Assembly: GCA_021464245.1 (NCBI GenBank)
Contig: JADCRB010000114.1
Location: 2,852,001 to 2,916,000 of the forward strand
Direction: 5' to 3'
From: Carallia brachiata
Taxonomy: Eukaryota; Streptophyta; Magnoliopsida; Malpighiales; Rhizophoraceae
Length of the DNA stretch: 64,000 bases
Shown: piece by piece, positions 13,353-31,292 of the stretch
How the letters are laid out: each line of letters begins with the position of its first letter
Position numbering within the stretch: position 1 is the first letter of the stretch
Translations under genes and position numbers: made by a program
Notes under the pieces: generated by a model
Told to the model about the DNA's origin: nothing
What the model saw: the letters and a program-made list of their open reading frames with translations, nothing else
Database searches by the model: none

Positions 13353-16300
13353 ATGGTGAAGTTCTCTAAGCAGTTTGAGGCTCAGCTTGTGCCTGAGTGG
13401 AAAGAGGCCTTTGTTGATTATTGGCAACTCAAGAAAGACCTCAAGAAGTTCCATCTTCTTAATAACAATACTAACAACACTAACCCCACCACCAAGCACC
13501 AATATTATAGCTCTTTTTCTAATGGCTTCCTTTCCTCTCTTAAGAAGTTCTCTCCATTTGGACCCCAACATAGAGATCATGGAGCCATCCAAGTACTCTC
13601 ACTATGCATAGTTTCATAGCTGTCAGTTTTCAATTGACGTCTAAGTTATGAGATTCATAGCTGAAGTGCAAATTTTTTTTTGCCAACAGGTTCATAGGAA
13701 GCTGGCATCTTCGGCTAGTAAGGGTGACATGTATGAGACTGAACTGCTTGAGCAATTCGCAGATACTGATGCAGCCAGAGAGTTCTTTGCATGCTTGGAC
13801 TTGCAACTCAACAAGGTGAATCAGTTTTACAGGAACAAGGAGAAAGAGTTCTTGGATAGAGGGGAGTCCTTGAAGAGACAAATGCAGATTCTCATTGAGC
13901 TCAAAGATGTGCTCAGGCAACAGCATAAAGGAGGTTCTGCTGAAGACTCCAAAGAGGACGCCTCTGTGACATGCACAATCTCCAGTGGTACAAAACATAC
14001 TTCTATCTGTAAAACATGATCGCCAAATTTAATATAATTATGGAATTAAATACCATTTTTCTTTGAAAAAAAAAAAGTAAGTTAAAACCATCTGTAATAT
14101 GTGTGCTGTTGCCTATATATGCTGGTTACAGAGGAGGATTCTGTGAGGGACAGACCGGAACAAGAGCAGGCGCAAGAAAACAGTACAAATGAATTGGAGA
14201 AGAGTGATTCCAGGGACTCACCAAGATCAGAAGAGATGGAAAATCAATGAGGATTAAAAGAGAAGATAGCAGATTGAGGAGCCTCTCCGATCGTGTTTTC
14301 AATTTCCAAGGCAAGAGCTTGAGGATTCACATTCCTTTAACAACACCTTCTCTTACCTTTTCAGAAATTAGTTACCTGTTCTGGGAAGATTTAGTCAACC
14401 AGTCCTCAAAAAAATGCAATCCTGGAGGGACCAAGCTGCATATCAACAAAAAAAAGCTGCATCATGCAGAGAAGATGATAAAAGGAGCTCTGATTGAGCT
14501 CTATAAAGGGCTGGGCTATCTCAAAACTTACAGGTATCATGTTTAAAGTTCAATAAAAAATGCGTTTCTAAATTTAATTTGGAGAATAAAGAAGGTTACT
14601 TTCCTACATTTCCTACATTGAATATGATTTTCCATGATTTGCAGGAACCTGAACATGCTTGCTTTCATAAAAATTTTGAAGAAGTTTGACAAAGTAAGAC
14701 GATAGGTGACTTCTTTCTGTTTGCAATGTTTTCCACAGTCTCTTGGAACATTTGATTTTGGTCCCTATATCTTATGAGAATGACATTTTGGTGCTTTCTT
14801 CGTCAGGTTACTGGAAAACAAGTCCTGCCCATATATCTAAAAGTTGTTGAAAGCTCATATTTCAACTGCTCAGACAAGGTAAATGATTTTATCCTCAAAA
14901 TCACCATATAAATTTCTGGTGCTTATTTTTTATAGGTTTTATCATTATGTGAGGATGATTCTTTGAATGTTTGCCACTAGCCGCCTTTTTAGTCTGATTG
15001 CTTTCCAACAATGTCAAGTGGCCAACAATTCTATAGTTCATGTCTTAACCACAGATGTCCTTAGATCTATGAATGTTGAACATAGATTTGCTCGTCTGTC
15101 GCATTAATTATCTGTTTCAGAAGTTATTTCATAAATCAGTAAAATTTGCTTATTAGTGTAGGACGATGGCAGCAAACATTAATTTTCTGCATGCAAGTTA
15201 TTTCTTAAATCAGAAAAAGTTGCTTTTCTGTTGCATTAATTTTGTGTGTACAATTTTGGAAATCAGTAAAATTCACTCATTAGTTTAAGAAAATGACAGG
15301 TAACAAATTTAGCAGATGAAGTTGAGGAGCTTTTTGTGAAACATTTCGCTGAAGAAGACCGAAGAAAGGCAATGAAATATCTTAAACCGAATCAACGTGA
15401 AGAATCACATGCTGTAACCTTCTTCATTGGTGAGTTCCTGTTCAAACAATTGAACTAGCAAGCCTGAAATTAGCACAAAATACTAGTCTGATGTCATTAC
15501 CTTTTCTAATCGATCATTTTAGGTGGAGGGTGGATAGATTTGCTTCTGTTCACATTGTGGTACAATATAGGTCTTAAAGAAACAAAAATATGGACCCAAT
15601 AGACCACTATGCTTTTTAAATGAAGGGCTGTGCCTGGTTCACTTTATCTGGGTGGACGTTAAAGCAGAAATCCCATGCCGCACCATTGTCATGCTTAAAA
15701 AAAAAAGACACCTACAAAGGTTTAACATTAGAAATCTTCATATCACCTAAAGACTGGTGCATGGACACTTTTAAACAGGTGAATTGCATGTGTTTCAAGT
15801 TCTCTATCAGACACCACGAAATTTAATCCGAACATCTAGGCAATCCTTTCATAAGCACTGTTATTTGGACAGTAGCCTTTATAATTAAGCTCCTCTGCTC
15901 ATAGATATGAGATAATTGACTAGAGACATGAATCTCATATGCTGTCCTATAATACTCCTTAACAATTTTCAAGATAATAATATCTAAATGAACCTTTTTA
16001 AATGAAAACTAGTCTAATGATCTCTTATCATCAGGGCTGTTCACCGGTTGTTTCGTTGCCCTCCTTGTTGGATATGTCATAACGGCTCATATAATGGGGA
16101 CGTATGGACGACAGCCAGATACAGTCTACATGGAAACCGCCTATCCTGTGCTAAGGCGAGTTGCCTTTAGTTTACTAGTTAACACTTAACATAATGCTTG
16201 AAATTCTCTCCTGAGGGGCAGCTTACAATGGGAAATTTTACTGTTTGCAGCATGTTCAGCCTGCTATTCCTGCATTTCTTCCTGTATGGCTGCAACATTG

Positions 16301-18372
16301 TCATGTGGAAGAAGGCAAGGATAAATTACAGCTTTATCTTTGAGCTGGCTCCAACGAAGGAGCTTAAGTACAGAGATGTCTTCTTGATCTGCACTGCAGC
16401 AATGACGGCCATAGTTGGAGTCATGTTCATTCATTTGTCACTTCTTACGAAAGGGTATTCATACTCGCAAGTTCAAGCCATCCCCGGCCTACTGTTGATG
16501 GTAATTTATCCCAAAAGAATGTTGAAGGGATACAATAGCCTTTCTTCTTAAAAATTACAACTAATTCTTGGTTAGACATTGGCTCAAAGATATTACTTGT
16601 GTATTGCATGTGCAGATCTTCTTGGCATTGCTTGTTTGTCCCTTCAACATTTGCTACCGATCAAGTCGTTATCGTTTCCTTTGTGTGATCAGAAACATCA
16701 TTCTGTCACCTCTCTACAAGGTAACAAACCGAGACATAGTATTTCAAAGGATAATTCCATATGCTAAGGCTACGAATATTGTTTCAACATTGGTTTTTGC
16801 ATCATTGTAACCGAATCCTTAACACTTGAAACTGTTGGACTATGCAGGTTGTCATGCTGGACTTCTTCATGGCTGATCAACTTTGTAGTCAGGTAGGTTT
16901 GGCTGCTAATTAAAGTTCCTTTTGATAATATTATTAATGCCTGAATCATTACATGAATGATTTATTGACAGCAGTTGTTATTAAATAGGTGCCAATGCTT
17001 AGAGACCTCGAGTATGTGGCATGTTATTACATTACTGGGAGCTATAGAACTCAGGACTATGGCTATTGCATGAGGACAACGCACTATCGTGATCTTGCAT
17101 ATGCGGTGTCCTTCCTGCCTTACTACTGGAGGGCAATGCAGGTATAGCATCAAATAGTGCTCCGGTCCCCTTGACTATGTATTTCAAAGTTTGCAGTATC
17201 ATTATTCTATAGTTGGCTCTTTTCCCAGAAGAAATAAAATTTTTCTGATGGATTTTCGTACTTAATTGAGTGTGCAGTGTGCTAGGAGATGGTTTGACGA
17301 AGGAGAGATAAGCCACCTAGTCAATCTGGGAAAATATGTATCAGCAATGTTAGCAGCAGGAGCCAAAGTGGCCTACGAGAAAGAAAAAAGTGTTGGATGG
17401 CTGTGTATTCTTGTGATTATCTCAAGTGGTGCAACAATGTACCAATTGTATTGGGACTTGGTAAAGGATTGGGGTTTGCTCCAAATGAATTCCAAGAATC
17501 CCTGGCTGAGGAATGAATTAATGCTTCGTCAAAAGTTCATATACTACTTCTCCATGGTATAGATTATGTCTCTCTCAGTTAATCCCGTTTGCGGTAGAAC
17601 AAGATATAGTTTCTTCTGTGTCACAGTGGAGTTCAGGTGCCATCAAGCTAAGCTTTCAAAAGACATTAACCAACTATCCATATTCTACATATTGACCCCT
17701 ACCAAGTCATTGTGATATCTGATTAGGCAATCCACTTACCTATTATTTTCTGTAGATCAAGATAAGATGTTAGGAACAGGACGATGAACATATTCTTATG
17801 ATAACCACAGATAAAATACATAATATTCCCACCATTAAACAAGTTAATTATCGACAGACAATTGATAGAGAACTAGATATTGTTCGAAATTCGGTGCATG
17901 ACATGGATGCAGCTTTTGATGGAGTTTTAATTACTGTTACAGTTCATCTCAACTTGAAAAACAACTTCTAAACGATAGTTGATTGTTCCATGCAGGGATT
18001 GAACCTTATACTCAGGCTTGCTTGGCTACAAACAGTTTTACATTCTAGATTTGAGCATGTTGATTACAGAGTAACAGGGCTATTTTTAGCTGCCCTTGAA
18101 GTCATTAGAAGAGGACAGTGGAATTTTTACAGGCAACTATCAGTCCTTTACTTTCTTGTTTCAGACTATGAACGTGCATCATATACGTGAAACATGCAAA
18201 AGTGGATGAGCTAATTATCTATGATTCATCTAATGGTGATAAAACATAGGTTATTAATATAGAATTGTTCCAATGGCCCAGGTTGGAGAATGAGCATCTG
18301 AATAATGCTGGCAAGTTCAGAGCAGTGAAGACAGTGCCACTTCCTTTTCATGAAGTGGATGAGGAGGACTGA
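13353..18372 (+). pseudogene. PHO1-H1: PHO1;H1-like phosphate exporter (SPX-EXS), frameshifted
   Basis: PHO1 family proteins export phosphate to the xylem; the SPX domain senses inositol pyrophosphates and the EXS domain carries out transport. I read 14 coding exons: 13353-13592, 13690-13987 (13984 is an alternative donor), 14132-14533, 14645-14693, 14807-14878, 15300-15429, 16035-16155, 16251-16500, 16616-16720, 16848-16892, 16989-17141, 17278-17556, 17996-18132, 18282-18372. The start MVKFSKQFEAQL is the usual SPX N-terminus; an in-frame ATG at 13287 is less likely. SPX motifs continue through KILKKFDK, and the EXS part includes YWRAMQCARRW. Exon lengths sum to 2372 nt, one short of 791 codons. 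The missing base lies near 14238: the frame EEDSVRDRPEQ...SEEM runs into TGA at 14248, while the homologous GKSMRIKRED resumes one frame over. As read, only about 218 aa (partial SPX) would be made. The cause could be a real null allele or a sequence error. Introns 7 and 13 begin with GC. Confidence 0.9.
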
Positions 18373-19802
18373 AGCTCATTGGCAGCAGTTGCTCAAAGAA
18401 TTTGATTCTGGATAATAGACATTTTCTAACCAAAAATTTTTCCGATTGGAACCTTGTGATCCTTGTGCAAGTTGGCGCAACAAGTCATCAACATGATGAG
18501 ATGACAGTTACTGTCCCTTTTACATTGGAGAAAAAGAGAGGTTTATACTTGTATACAGCATTTTCTGCAAGGGAAACAAAATGATGCATAGCACAGATGG
18601 TTTAATAGCCACTTATTGCCTACTTGCGAATATTCTTGTTGCTCACTTGCATTCTATCCTGTATCAAGAATTTTTTGACAAATCAAAAACTCAAATTAAG
18701 AGCATCAGGCACAACTATACCTGATGGATTAGGCTTTATCGGGGCATATTCTGTACCACATGATTGAGTTCATGATGTTCATCTGATCGATCCATTTCCT
18801 ATAGACAAGATCTTGGGGAACGAGGACTCTGCAACCCAGTTGTCAGTTCTTCAAAACCATAAAATATGGATACTGGAATAAAAGAAGTTATTTCATGGTC
18901 TTGCATGGGCATTAAAAGGAGCTCCCTATCAAGTGAAACTGCGAAATACTGCCCAAGGAGAAAAGGGGGCATGAGAAATGCATAGACAAAATAAACTAGA
19001 ACCAAAAAAAATGAAATGACAATCCATTATGGATCTGCAACTATTCCAACTTTCATAAGGTTGGCTTAAGTTTCTAAAAGAAACAGGCTGGAGAAAACAA
19101 AGACACATACTATGTGAAAAATGAAAAAGAACCTAAAGATAATCCCATATGTTCAGTTGCACAAGCAGGCAGTCAATTACATCAGAATGAATCCCTCGCA
19201 CCTTTCTATGAGAAAGAATTCATATGGACATTATCAAGATTTATTATTGCAACAAACTAAGACATAATACCATTACAGGTAAGCCAACCTAGACTTTTTC
19301 TTTGGTATGAGGTTAGGCTGTTATCAAAGCGGTTAGAGAATGTTTCTCCACGTACCAAACAGGGGTTCAGAGGGCTCCTGCTTGATCCTTAGCCCCCCAG
19401 GCCCTGCTCCTTAAAAGAGCTTCCCAAGCTAGCGAACTGAAAAAAAAAAAAATCTCCTTGGTATGATTGGTTACGTATTAATGTAACTCCTTAAAGCTAT
19501 CTGTAAGTAGACAATCCAATGGAAACTAGAAACATCATCACTTTGGATGTTAGAGGTTCTTTCTTTTCCCATTAATTTTTAGCACATCAGTGTCATCCAG
19601 GGAACAAAACAAGTAGTAGAACACTGAACTCTAAATGAAGAAAAAGGAAACATCCATTAGCCCAGAAAACCCAAACGCAAGTGAACAATATTCTATTCAT
19701 AAATCATAATCACCAAAAACGGCAGGTTATATGGTATGCACAATCGATTGATTATTAACGCGCTTTAAACATCGCACGTTTACAAAGATCAGAGGTTTAG
19801 CC
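18373..19802. other. Intergenic stretch with a SINE
   Basis: This is the 3' flank of the PHO1-like gene and upstream region of the Zim17-like gene. Apart from the tRNA-like SINE at 19311-19452, no gene or repeat is supported. Confidence 0.6.
19302..19466 (+). mobile_element. tRNA-derived SINE with target-site duplication
   Basis: The body (19311-19439) begins with a pol III A-box-like stretch (TATCAAAGCGGTTAGAG) followed about 35 bases later by a weak B-box (GGGGTTCAGAG), then a C/T-rich body and an A13 tail (19440-19452). The nine bases TTGGTATGA occur immediately before the body (19302-19310) and again just after the tail (19458-19466), as expected for a target-site duplication made by LINE machinery. 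The element is about 140 bp, within the size of plant SINEs. I do not assign a named SINE family. Confidence 0.7.
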
Positions 19803-21209
19803 ATGGCTACGCTGAGGCGCGGCAGTTTCTCTCCTGTCATTACTTCTCTGGCCAATCCCACAATTAAAGCCCACAAACCCACCAATTCTCTGCTGCAACC
19901 CTACAGCTTCAGACACATTTGTAACACACGCGCCTTTTTTACACCCGCCAGGTCGCTTCCCCACCATCCTGCAAAACCCTCATGGCTCATGGGTTTTGCT
20001 TTTTTTCCCAATAATTTCTTTCTTTAAAGTTTTCAATTTGGACTTCCGAACTTCCTAAAGTTGCATTTTTTTTTATTGGTTTCACAGGCCGAGAGTCTCT
20101 CAGACCAAAGCACTGTCGCCAAAACGCTTTTTCCCGCCACCGCCGGTTTTGGGGCTTGTTGATCGCAATTCTGGGACACACCCAGAAGGGGAACCGAGCG
20201 ATTCGGATAAGGTACTTTTGGCCTTGGCCTTTCTTTGTGATATTTTGATTTTGGACTTTGCTAGTGAAGATAATCACAGATTAACCAACATGGAATGAAA
20301 GTTGTTCTAACACAGGACCACCAGGTCTCAATAGAGTGTCCGAACCAGTTGTACTAGAAGCAAGGCACTACAAACTTTATCTCCTGCTATAACATTAATG
20401 AATCAGAAATTCAATTTAAGGTGGCACTTTTGGAAAAGATGAGCCACATGCATTGCAAGTGCAGCGAATACGACATATTAGGGTTGTGTAATTCAATGAA
20501 AATTCACTTCTGTTATCTCATAGGACCAAAGAGTTGCTGTGTAATTCTGCTAGTTGACCATTTTGGCTGTTCTTTTGATCTCTAATTTCTATGGGTTGCA
20601 TGTTCAATCAACAGGGTTCAGCCATCGACACAAAGCTGCCGGGGAGGAGTTTGCTTGTGCAGTTTACGTGTAATCAATGTGGTGAAAGAACGCAGAGGCT
20701 CATCAATCGATTGGCCGATGAACGGGGGCTTGTTTATGCACAGGTAGGTACTTGCCGACTGTAATGCTGAGGTTCTTCTAATGTATGACATAATTTGGGA
20801 TCAAGATACTCCTATGCTGCATACAACCTGAACCTGAAGTAATCATACTTATTGGACAATCTATCATTTAGATCACTATTTATTTGTGGCTATTTACAGA
20901 CATTTAGGTCAAATTTTTATGCTCTAACTGAATACAAGGTTGTGCTGCATCTTCTCTCGAGACACATTGTTGACTGCATGTTATCTCTTGGTTAATGTTT
21001 GGAAGGATGCATTTCGTTGCTTCTGCTTTGGAGTTATTTGTGCTTTGCTCATATGTTTGAAGCAATATTTAATGTTCATCTGGTTAACAAGTTGAGCTTC
21101 TCATCAGTGTGCAGGGTGTGAGTAGTACCACAAATTAGCTGATAATCTAGGTCTTGTGATTGAGTATGACTTGCAAGAGGAAATCAGTGCAGAACAAAAT
21201 ATGGATTGA
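19803..21209 (+). pseudogene. Zim17/DNL-type zinc-finger protein, in-frame stop
   Basis: Zim17/Hep1-type proteins keep organellar Hsp70 soluble. Exons: 19803-19951, 20088-20211, 20615-20743 and 21108 onward, all joined in phase by GT-AG introns. The N-terminus (MATLRRGSFSPVITSLANP) is rich in Ser, Arg and Pro and lacks acidic residues, like a chloroplast or mitochondrial transit peptide. Exon 3 encodes LLVQFTCNQCGERTQRLINR and exon 4 starts CAGC, completing the CxxC...CxxC zinc finger. The codon after CAGCE is TAG (21123-21125). Beyond it the frame stays open and clearly homologous (YHKLADNLGLVIEYDLQEEI) to TGA at 21207-21209. The stop removes the DNL-like motif that names the family. This could be a recent nonsense allele, a sequence error or a dispensable tail. 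The gene corresponds to the Arabidopsis neighbour of PHO1;H1 (AT1G68730, from memory). Confidence 0.8.
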
Positions 21210-21464
21210 GCTTGATAAGTATCAATGGAGTATTTACACAGCGTTCTTGTTTTGGATATCTCAATTACTTTGTTGTAACCCAAAATTCACCTTTAATATA
21301 TACCAATTTGTGGAATTATAGGAAAAATTATCGAAATGGTGACCATTTCAATCTTGCTTTTACATCCCTATATGTCTGAATAGTTGAACTGGTCTTATTT
21401 TGTACATACAAAATAATCTCTCCTTTAAATAGACTCATAGCCTGAAACACAAGATGGCTACTTG

Positions 21465-22299
21465 CTAGAAGTATTGACCTGCAAAGATGAGCAGAAAGGC
21501 GGTGGCCAATGTATTGCTCGCCCACAGTCTGCATCTTCCCTGTTGGTTAAAATTTCCTCCATTCTGCAACCCAGAAAAAGCAGTAAATGATTACTCCACA
21601 GAATTTTTCTTGACAAGTGTCTTTTCGCAATTTAAATATTTTTTCATACAACTCTTGAGCGCATACCTTAGTTGGAGATGGTGCAGGAGCAGTGTCCTCA
21701 GACTGTGTCACTGTGGGTGGGGATGGGGGGCTTGGCGGGATTGGTGCTATGGCCGGTGCATGATGATGTCTCTTATGCTTATGCCTTCTTCTCTTATGGT
21801 GCTTGCCTGGAGCTGGGGCAGGCGAAGGCACTAAGACAGGTGTTGGGGCTGGTGGTGGAGTCAGTGGTGCCGGTGCTGCTGCCGGTGGTGCCTTTGCTGG
21901 TGATGGCACCGGTGCTTCCTTGGCTGGTGCAGGTGCTGGCGTTTCTTTTGGGGGAGCTGGCACTGGAGGTGCCTGAGCTGGAGCAGGGGCCACTTGTGGC
22001 GGTGGTAAAGCAGGTGGTGGTGTAGCTGGAGGTGGTGGCAGTGCTGGTGGTTTTGCTGGAGCTGCAATTGGAGGAGTTTGAGGAGGTGGGACTGTTGGAC
22101 TGGTAGCTGGGGCCACTTTAGGAGATGGTGGTGATATAGGAGTGGTAGCAGATACAGTGGATGTTGGTGGCGGTGCAGTGGTTGTAGGTGGTGTTGCCGT
22201 TGGCAAAGTTGATGGTGATGCAGCCGGTACTTGGCCATTGGTAATGCTTAAGGGAAAGCTGAGGAAAGCCAAGATGAAACCCCAAATGATTGAAGCCAT
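21465..22299 (-). CDS. AGP19: Lysine-rich classical arabinogalactan protein (AGP17/18/19 type)
   Basis: A secreted, GPI-anchored cell-surface proteoglycan backbone. Two exons: 22299-21667 and 21563-21465, joined AAG|GTATGC ... TTGCAG|AAT, giving 243 aa. Residues 1-22 are a hydrophobic signal peptide (MASIIWGFILAFLSFPLSIT). Residues 24-164 are rich in Pro, Ala, Ser and Thr with the AP/PA/SP/TP dipeptides that are hydroxylated and O-glycosylated. A basic patch GKHHKRRRHKHKRHHH (165-180) is the hallmark of the lysine-rich subclass, here with much His and Arg. A second short PAST-rich stretch follows. Exon 2 encodes a small polar segment beginning NGG (possible omega site) and the hydrophobic tail NTLATAFLLIFAGQYF that directs GPI attachment. 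The intron placing the GPI signal in a separate exon agrees with the subclass. It is convergent with the Zim17-like gene and tail-to-head with TADA. Confidence 0.9.
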
Positions 22300-24025
22300 T
22301 TTCTGGTGAAGAAAAGCAAAAGAAAGAAATAGCGGTAATATAGAGTTGGAGGGAATGGGAACTTTACTTGTAAAAACAATGTTGGGTGGAACGCTGGAGG
22401 GAGAAATGTAGTCTTCATGCTGAGTGCTACATTCCTTCTAATGATATGTGGTTGGTGGGCCCTGAATAAGCCTGGAATTGACGTTTGTAACTTGGACATC
22501 TTGCTGAAGAAAGATCTACTCCTAGAGATAGTTGATGTCTGAACCATTATTATTGGTTTCGTTCTCAATGTCAATGTTATCATTGAATCGCAGATGTGCA
22601 ATCAACTTGCCTTGTGATGCACAAGCAGCAAAAGAAAACCTGGTAATGAACTAAAAAAAGAAAGGGTTTAGTCATAAGGGGACTTGGGAGAAGCGTGGAG
22701 CATTTTTTTTTATTCTCGGACTGGGAAATACCAGTAGCCAGTACCTGGTTCAGCCTTTTCTTATGTTACTGCATGCTTCACATTATTTCAATAGTCACTA
22801 AACCTTATACCTGAGTCTATTAAGAGATTAGAGATCTTAGGCTTTAATCAAGAAGAGGGAGACTGTGAGATTTATGAAAAAATTATTTTTATTATGTAGT
22901 TCATGGTCTACTAAATCTTTTTATAGACTCCTTAAAAAAAAAATTGCTTCTTTGCTCCTTTTTTTTTTTTTTTAATCTTTAGTCGACCATGAATGGACCC
23001 CTCATTTATCATTAAGGTCACAATATAAGCCTATCCTCGTAGAGAGTTTTGTAGTTCAAATTGAATGACGTCGCAATTTAGGCAATCGTTAAGATGATAG
23101 TTGAGAGAATTTTCCGTTCCGCTTATGTGTTGCCAAAGCATCCGGTTAGTAACAAACTCCTTTTGCTACCTAATCTGATTTGAATGAGTAACAGTGCATT
23201 GAAGCCAACTACAGAAAAATGATCAAACTAGTATTTAGTGCAAATTTGATTAACCGCTAGAGTAATCTACCCGTAGCTTCTATATTTTAATTAAAAGTAA
23301 CAATCTTTTGGCTTGATTAATGAATTTCTTGTGGTAATTATGGCAAATGCCAACAAACCTTTCACCAACCTTCCGCGGACTGTGACATTTATCCTAACGC
23401 AGCCTGAAAATTGGTAAATGGTCCCTGTCAAAAGTATAATAAGGAGAGTAAAGTAAAGGCCAGGGAACCTTTTCTGGCAACTTTCCATTTTGACTTGGGG
23501 TGGCCGTCTTTCTTGTTCCGGGCAGCAGTTGGTCTAGTCATGTTCTGCATGAATTGCGTGCTTTTCATCTGTCAGCAATACAAATATGAAACCTAAATGC
23601 ATAATTGTCGAGGAATCAACTTGAAAGTAATAAGCACGCCCAGGCCAATATTTGCAGATATGGATAAAATGTTCATAATATTAAGCTTTGCTGCAATGCC
23701 AAGTAATATTGGTCAGTCAATGACCAGATTGCTGCCAGAAAAAAGATTTTCAGAAAGCATCTCCAAACGAACGGGCCTCTGCTTGTTCAAGGTGAACAAA
23801 TACAACTCTTCGCTGACATAGTGACAAAACCAAAAGAGATTACATGAAATAACATTGTAGGTGTCGCGGTTTATGACAATTGCTTGTGGGAAAATTCATA
23901 ATCCGCGAGGAACCAACATTGCATTTACAGTTTTAGATCACTCAAAAACCTCTGTTCATACATGGCTGATTTAACCAAGTCTTATTGGCATAAAAACAAT
24001 GATTTGCATTTTAGATTTGAATATT
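22300..24025. other. Intergenic stretch between AGP and TADA
   Basis: Contains the promoter and 5' leader of the arabinogalactan gene and the 3' flank of TADA. No further gene is supported. Short ORFs at 23291-23488 (-), 23411-23596 (+) and 23597-23821 (+) have no recognisable homology. Confidence 0.6.
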
Positions 24026-30154
<6,129 letters not shown>

Positions 30155-30622
30155 ATCTTCCCAGTCATACACAGTGATAAAGCTCTTACCTTTATGGGCT
30201 TTCGGAGCTGATACTTGGAAGGTGTTGCAGAATCAGAATCAATTCATTCAACCTCCTCGACTGCTAAATGAATATGATTTGTGTTTGTGTGCTCTTATTG
30301 TTCCGAAAAAACAAACACGCGACAGATTGGATTGGACTCACTGATTCAACTCGGCAGAGTAGACTTGCTAAGTTACATCACTCTACCGAGTTCACATTGT
30401 GCTGGACATGGGCCCTTTATCCAGCCCAAGCCCTGATTAAGAAATTAGTGGAATTATTAGATGATTGAATTTATTAGAAAAAAATTATCAGATATCATTA
30501 AATAAAATTATAAACTGCTTATTGTTACATATTTGAAGTCATGTAGTATTACTTGAAATTAAAAAAAAAAAACACAATTTTTGAGAAAGTGATGGTAAAA
30601 TTTTTTTTTCTCATTTTACAAG

Positions 30623-30656
<34 letters not shown>

Positions 30657-31292
30657 TTATGATAAGTTGGTTTCAACAAAGATTGCTGAGGGATATCAAA
30701 ACAATGATCTCTGTCGCTGTGTGTTGGCAAAAAAATTTTAAAATACCAATCAACAAGCGAAATAGTATACTATTACAAACACTCTCTTTGCACATTGAAA
30801 CTTATGTATTTGTTGTTACAAGGGAAAACTGTAATTAAAATTAAATGAAACTGTTTGTAATTAACATCGGACGAATGTTGACAAGTGAGATTATTATGTA
30901 TAAATGTGTACTAATTATTAATATATAAATTCCACGAAGTATTTCTCCAATTCACATTACAGGGGTTGGTTAAGTTTGATAACTTATGTTTGATGCCAAA
31001 CCATACATAAATGCATGGCCCATATTTGTCCGTGGCTTCCATGATTTTCACATTAAAACGAGGAATAAACAAGTAGTTCTAAAGTAACATTCCCTTTCAA
31101 CAATGAACGCATCATTTCTTTTTCTTTCTTCTTTTTGTTTTTGTTTTGTTTTGTTTTTTTTTTTTGCCCTTTTCCCCATGCTCTAACAATAAGTAATCAC
31201 TAATTAATTATAAAATGCAAGCAAATTACCAATATATAGCCCATAATTTTCTTTTGCCCTTTTCCCTATTAAACAATATTAAGGGTAAAGTG
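30155..31292. other. Intergenic stretch upstream of TADA
   Basis: 5' flank of TADA, then AT-rich DNA with an (AT)16-class microsatellite at 30624-30654. No gene is supported. Confidence 0.6.
30624..30654. repeat. (AT)n microsatellite
   Basis: Uninterrupted alternating TA/AT tract of about 31 bases. Confidence 0.95.

Noticed and set aside
21487..22238. Long ORFs on both strands overlapping the arabinogalactan gene
   Set aside because: The Pro/Ala-rich coding sequence is GC-richer and lacks stops in other frames. The His/Gln/Leu-rich and Val/Leu-rich translations are shadows; only the frame with signal peptide, basic patch and GPI tail makes sense.
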